This document shows, one piece after another, positions 5,774 to 8,062 of a stretch of DNA of 8,062 nt. Position numbers and translations under genes: made by a program. Source of the DNA: Oscillospiraceae bacterium (GTDB lineage Bacteria; Bacillota; Clostridia; Oscillospirales; Ruminococcaceae); NCBI GenBank assembly GCA_019413245.1, contig DXNX01000033.1:11943-20004 (forward strand), in the 5' to 3' direction. Every line of letters starts with the position of its first letter. Position 1 is the stretch's first letter. Below the pieces are notes generated by a model. That model saw only the letters and a program-made list of their open reading frames with translations. It ran no database searches and was not told where the DNA came from.

Positions 5774-6520
5774 ATGCAGGAAAAACAGTTTTCCACCTGT
5801 AATATCATGGGGGTGCATGTGGCTGTCACCGATATGGGGGCCACGCTGCGCTTGCTGCGGGACAATCTGGACCGCTGGCGTGGGGAATATATCTGCGTGT
5901 CCAATGTACACACCACTGTCACCGCCAGTCGGGACCCGGACTATCTCGGGGTCCAGAACGGGGCCGTTATGGTCCTGCCGGATGGAGGACCGCTGTCCAA
6001 GTACAGCCGTGCCCATGGCTTTCCCCAGGCACAGCGGGTCACCGGCCCGGACCTGATGCGGGAAGTTCTGGCCCACAGTGCCGAGAACGGCTGGTCCCAT
6101 TACTTTTACGGCTCCACTCCCGAAACATTGGAAAAACTGAAGGCAGTGCTGGCCGAACGCTATCCCGGCGCAAAAGTGGCAGGAATGGTCAGCCCGCCTT
6201 TCCGCGCCCTGACGCCGGAAGAAGATGATGCCGATGTGGCCCGCATCAATGAGGCAGCCCCGGATTTTGTCTGGGTGGGGTTGGGTGCCCCCAAGCAGGA
6301 GCGCTGGATGGCCGCCCACAAGGGAAGAATCCATGCTGTGATGCTGGGAGTTGGTGCCGCCTTTGACTATGAGGCCGGCAATATTCAGCGGGCGCCTGCC
6401 TGGATGCAGCGCCATAACCTGGAGTGGTTCTACCGGCTGATGCAGGACCCACGTCGTCTGCTGGGCCGGTATCTGTCCACCAATCTGCGCTTCATGGCCT
6501 GGGCTGCACGGCAGAAATAA
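5774..6520 (+). CDS. WecG/TagA/CpsF-family (GT26) glycosyltransferase
   Basis: This 248-residue enzyme of glycosyltransferase family 26 should add a sugar, often N-acetylmannosamine or an N-acetylmannosaminuronic acid type residue, to an undecaprenyl-pyrophosphate-linked monosaccharide at the inner membrane face. Family landmarks are in order: CVSNVHTTV (about 41-49), LPDGGPLSKYS (from L68), RVTGPDLM (about 88-95), HYFYGSTPETLEKL (about 109-122), VWVGLGAPKQERWM (about 166-179), GVGAAFDYEAG (192-202) and RAPAWMQRHNLEWFYRL (206-222). D70 and Q175 align by eye with the catalytic Asp65 and active-site Gln167 described for Thermoanaerobacter TagA. The C-terminal basic segment DPRRLLGRYL matches the membrane-associating tail of this family. 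ATG 5774 was chosen because AAGGAGG (5759-5765) precedes it by 8 nt; the longer reading frame upstream runs through the terminator hairpin. The stop is 21 bp before the membrane transferase gene, so the two form an operon. The acceptor and donor sugars cannot be read from sequence. Confidence 0.9.
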   Translation: MQEKQFSTCNIMGVHVAVTDMGATLRLLRDNLDRWRGEYICVSNVHTTVTASRDPDYLGVQNGAVMVLPDGGPLSKYSRAHGFPQAQRVTGPDLMREVLAHSAENGWSHYFYGSTPETLEKLKAVLAERYPGAKVAGMVSPPFRALTPEEDDADVARINEAAPDFVWVGLGAPKQERWMAAHKGRIHAVMLGVGAAFDYEAGNIQRAPAWMQRHNLEWFYRLMQDPRRLLGRYLSTNLRFMAWAARQK

Positions 6521-6541
6521 AAACGACCAGGGGGAACACCT

Positions 6542-7987
6542 GTGGCGAAAAAAGATAAAATTCAATATGTGCTGAATTTCCTGGCGGATGCCGTCAGCCT
6601 GCTGGTCAGCACGGTGGCCGCCTGGCTGGTCACGGACAAGATCCTGCATGTGCTGCTGGACTACAAACATCAGGATTGGGGCCAGTTTATCCTGATTCTG
6701 ATACTGGCCTTTGTGGTGGTATATGCCGGATTCAACGGCGCGTCCCGTCTGACCCGCCGCGGCTGGAAATCGGAACTGCTCCACTGTATGCGCAATACAG
6801 TGCTTCTGGGAGCGGTTCTGGCTGTCTGCCTGCTGCTGACCAAAGCCACGCTGCTGGAATCCCGGTACCTGTATGTGGGCATTCTGGCAGCCAATGCCGT
6901 TTGCCTGTATCTCTCCCACACAGCGCTGAAAACCTATCTGAACAAGTATTTTTATAAAGGCTCGCTGGCCACGCTGGTGGGCATTATCACCACCACCGAC
7001 CGGGCGGTGCCCCTGATTCATGACCTCAAACACGACTGGGACAAAAAACTGCAGGGCGTGGTCCTGCTGGACGCCCAGCAAACCGGGGGCCGGGTGGACG
7101 GCGTTCCGGTGGCGGCTGTGTATGAAGATGCCCTGGAATGGCTTCGCCGGGAACCGCTGGACGAAATTTACGTCAATGTACCGTACCAGAGCGGGGACTC
7201 TCTGCGGCCGCTTCTCAACGAGATGGAAAGCATGGGCCTGTGCGTGCACCTGAATGTGACCGTGCTGGAGCCTTACACCGCGGCTGCCCGGCAGCAGGGA
7301 GGCTGGTTCCCGCAGCTGCAGACCACCGTGGAAACGGCGGGCGGCGTGCCCTTTGTCACCATCACGGCGACGGAACATGATTTCGGTGCCATGATCCTCA
7401 AACGGGTCATGGACATTGTGGGCTCTCTGGTGGGGCTGATCATATCGGTGCCCATCATTGCGGTCACGGCCATTCCCCTCAAGCTGGAAAGTCCCGGCCC
7501 TCTTTTCTTTCGTCAGAAGCGGGTGGGCCTGAACGGCCGGGTATTCTATATCTATAAGCTGCGCAGTATGTATGCGGATGCGGAGCGGCGCAAGCAGGAA
7601 CTGATGGAAAAGAACAAGATGCAGGGTCTGATGTTCAAGATGGACGATGACCCCCGCATCACCAAGGTGGGCAAATTTATCCGCCGCACTTCCATCGATG
7701 AGCTGCCCCAGTTCTGGAACATCCTGAAAGGGGATATGAGCCTGGTAGGCACCCGGCCGCCTACGCTGGATGAGTACGAACAGTACGATTCCCACCACAA
7801 GCGCCGCCTTTCTATGAAACCGGGGCTGACCGGCCTGTGGCAGGTCAGCGGCCGCAGCGACATCCGGAATTTTGAGGAGGTCGTCAAACTGGACGTGACC
7901 TACATTGATAACTGGTCACTGGGCTTGGATATGCGTATTCTGGTCAAGACGATCGGCGTGGTGTTCAAGCGCACCGGCGCGGAATAA
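6542..7987 (+). CDS. Polyprenyl-phosphate sugar-1-phosphate transferase (WbaP/WcaJ class)
   Basis: This 481-residue membrane enzyme should transfer a sugar-1-phosphate from a nucleotide sugar to undecaprenyl phosphate, the committed first step of exopolysaccharide or capsule assembly. Four N-terminal membrane segments (about 9-39, 48-65, 84-101, 108-128) are followed by a Rossmann-like middle domain (about 141-275). The catalytic sugar-transferase domain starts at KRVMDIVGS (287-295). It shows a membrane-embedded hydrophobic stretch with a helix-breaking proline (P304), ESPGPLFFRQKRVG (316-329), YKLRSMY (338-344), the catalytic Asp-Glu pair in IDELPQFWNIL (D386, E387), DMSLVGTRPP (398-407) and KPGLTGLWQVSGRSD (426-440). 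This is the large WbaP/WcaJ-type layout rather than the minimal PglC type. The length is normal for the class. The start is GTG 6542, preceded 7 nt upstream by AGGGGG (6529-6534), a weaker site than those of its neighbours. Whether the first sugar is glucose, galactose or an N-acetylated sugar cannot be told. No terminator follows before the window ends. Confidence 0.93.
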   Translation: MAKKDKIQYVLNFLADAVSLLVSTVAAWLVTDKILHVLLDYKHQDWGQFILILILAFVVVYAGFNGASRLTRRGWKSELLHCMRNTVLLGAVLAVCLLLTKATLLESRYLYVGILAANAVCLYLSHTALKTYLNKYFYKGSLATLVGIITTTDRAVPLIHDLKHDWDKKLQGVVLLDAQQTGGRVDGVPVAAVYEDALEWLRREPLDEIYVNVPYQSGDSLRPLLNEMESMGLCVHLNVTVLEPYTAAARQQGGWFPQLQTTVETAGGVPFVTITATEHDFGAMILKRVMDIVGSLVGLIISVPIIAVTAIPLKLESPGPLFFRQKRVGLNGRVFYIYKLRSMYADAERRKQELMEKNKMQGLMFKMDDDPRITKVGKFIRRTSIDELPQFWNILKGDMSLVGTRPPTLDEYEQYDSHHKRRLSMKPGLTGLWQVSGRSDIRNFEEVVKLDVTYIDNWSLGLDMRILVKTIGVVFKRTGAE

Positions 7988-8062
7988 AATCAAAGCCCTT
8001 TGCTTATTGAACCGAACCAGTAAAACCGGACAATAGACAAAGTACCCCCTGATGTAGGAAAA
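7988..8062 (+). other. Intergenic tail with no clear terminator
   Basis: These 75 bases after the sugar transferase stop contain no convincing hairpin followed by T residues and no gene start with a ribosome binding site. A faint promoter-like pair, TTGAAC (8007-8012) and GACAAT (8029-8034) with a 16-bp spacer, points rightward and might serve the next gene. It is too weak to call. Confidence 0.3.

Noticed and set aside
5669..7798. A 709-codon open reading frame on the minus strand opposite the glycan genes
   Set aside because: It crosses two clearly coding genes and the spacer between them in register, shows no domain, and is a codon-bias shadow.

Overview
The window is an ordinary chromosomal stretch from a GC-rich member of the Firmicutes/Clostridia. 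The best guess is the Oscillospiraceae/Ruminococcaceae (Faecalibacterium-, Gemmiger- or Subdoligranulum-like gut anaerobes), but no single marker fixes the genus. The reasons are strong GGAGG ribosome binding sites, short hairpin-plus-T terminators, TATAAT-type promoters, heavy CTG/GCC/ACC codon use, and a DnaD-type plus DnaC/DnaI-type replication loader pair, which is a Firmicutes hallmark. No rRNA, tRNA, CRISPR array, insertion sequence or phage gene is visible.

Layout: (1) positions 2-181 hold the 3' end of prfB (release factor 2) with its terminator. (2) 321-2774 (+) is a complete ten-helix P-type ATPase of the CtpE/Exp7-like group, with its own promoter and a TTG start. (3) A bidirectional terminator at 2779-2816 separates it from a convergent two-gene operon on the minus strand, a DnaD-domain protein (4705 to 3803) followed 3 nt later by a DnaC/DnaI-like AAA+ helicase loader (3799 to 2831). 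A strong extended -10 promoter near 4747-4775 drives this pair. (4) The 4706-4940 intergenic region is divergent. Its other promoter (4852-4880) drives a PyrE-like phosphoribosyltransferase homologue (4941-5579), whose PRPP loop lacks the usual acidic pair. (5) After a strong hairpin at 5628-5661 come a GT26 WecG/TagA/CpsF-family glycosyltransferase (5774-6520) and, 21 bp later, a membrane sugar-phosphate transferase of the WbaP/WcaJ class (6542-7987). These look like the first genes of a surface-polysaccharide cluster that continues past the right edge.

How the genes work together: the DnaD-like and DnaC-like proteins should act together to load the replicative helicase. The last two genes should perform the first two steps of assembling an undecaprenyl-pyrophosphate-linked glycan, with the membrane transferase adding the first sugar phosphate and the GT26 enzyme the second sugar. 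The ATPase and the phosphoribosyltransferase homologue look like independent transcription units.

I found no convincing new multi-gene system. The points most worth a second look are the altered PRPP motif, the altered ion-site residues in the ATPase, and a possible promoter interleaved with the terminator upstream of the glycan genes.
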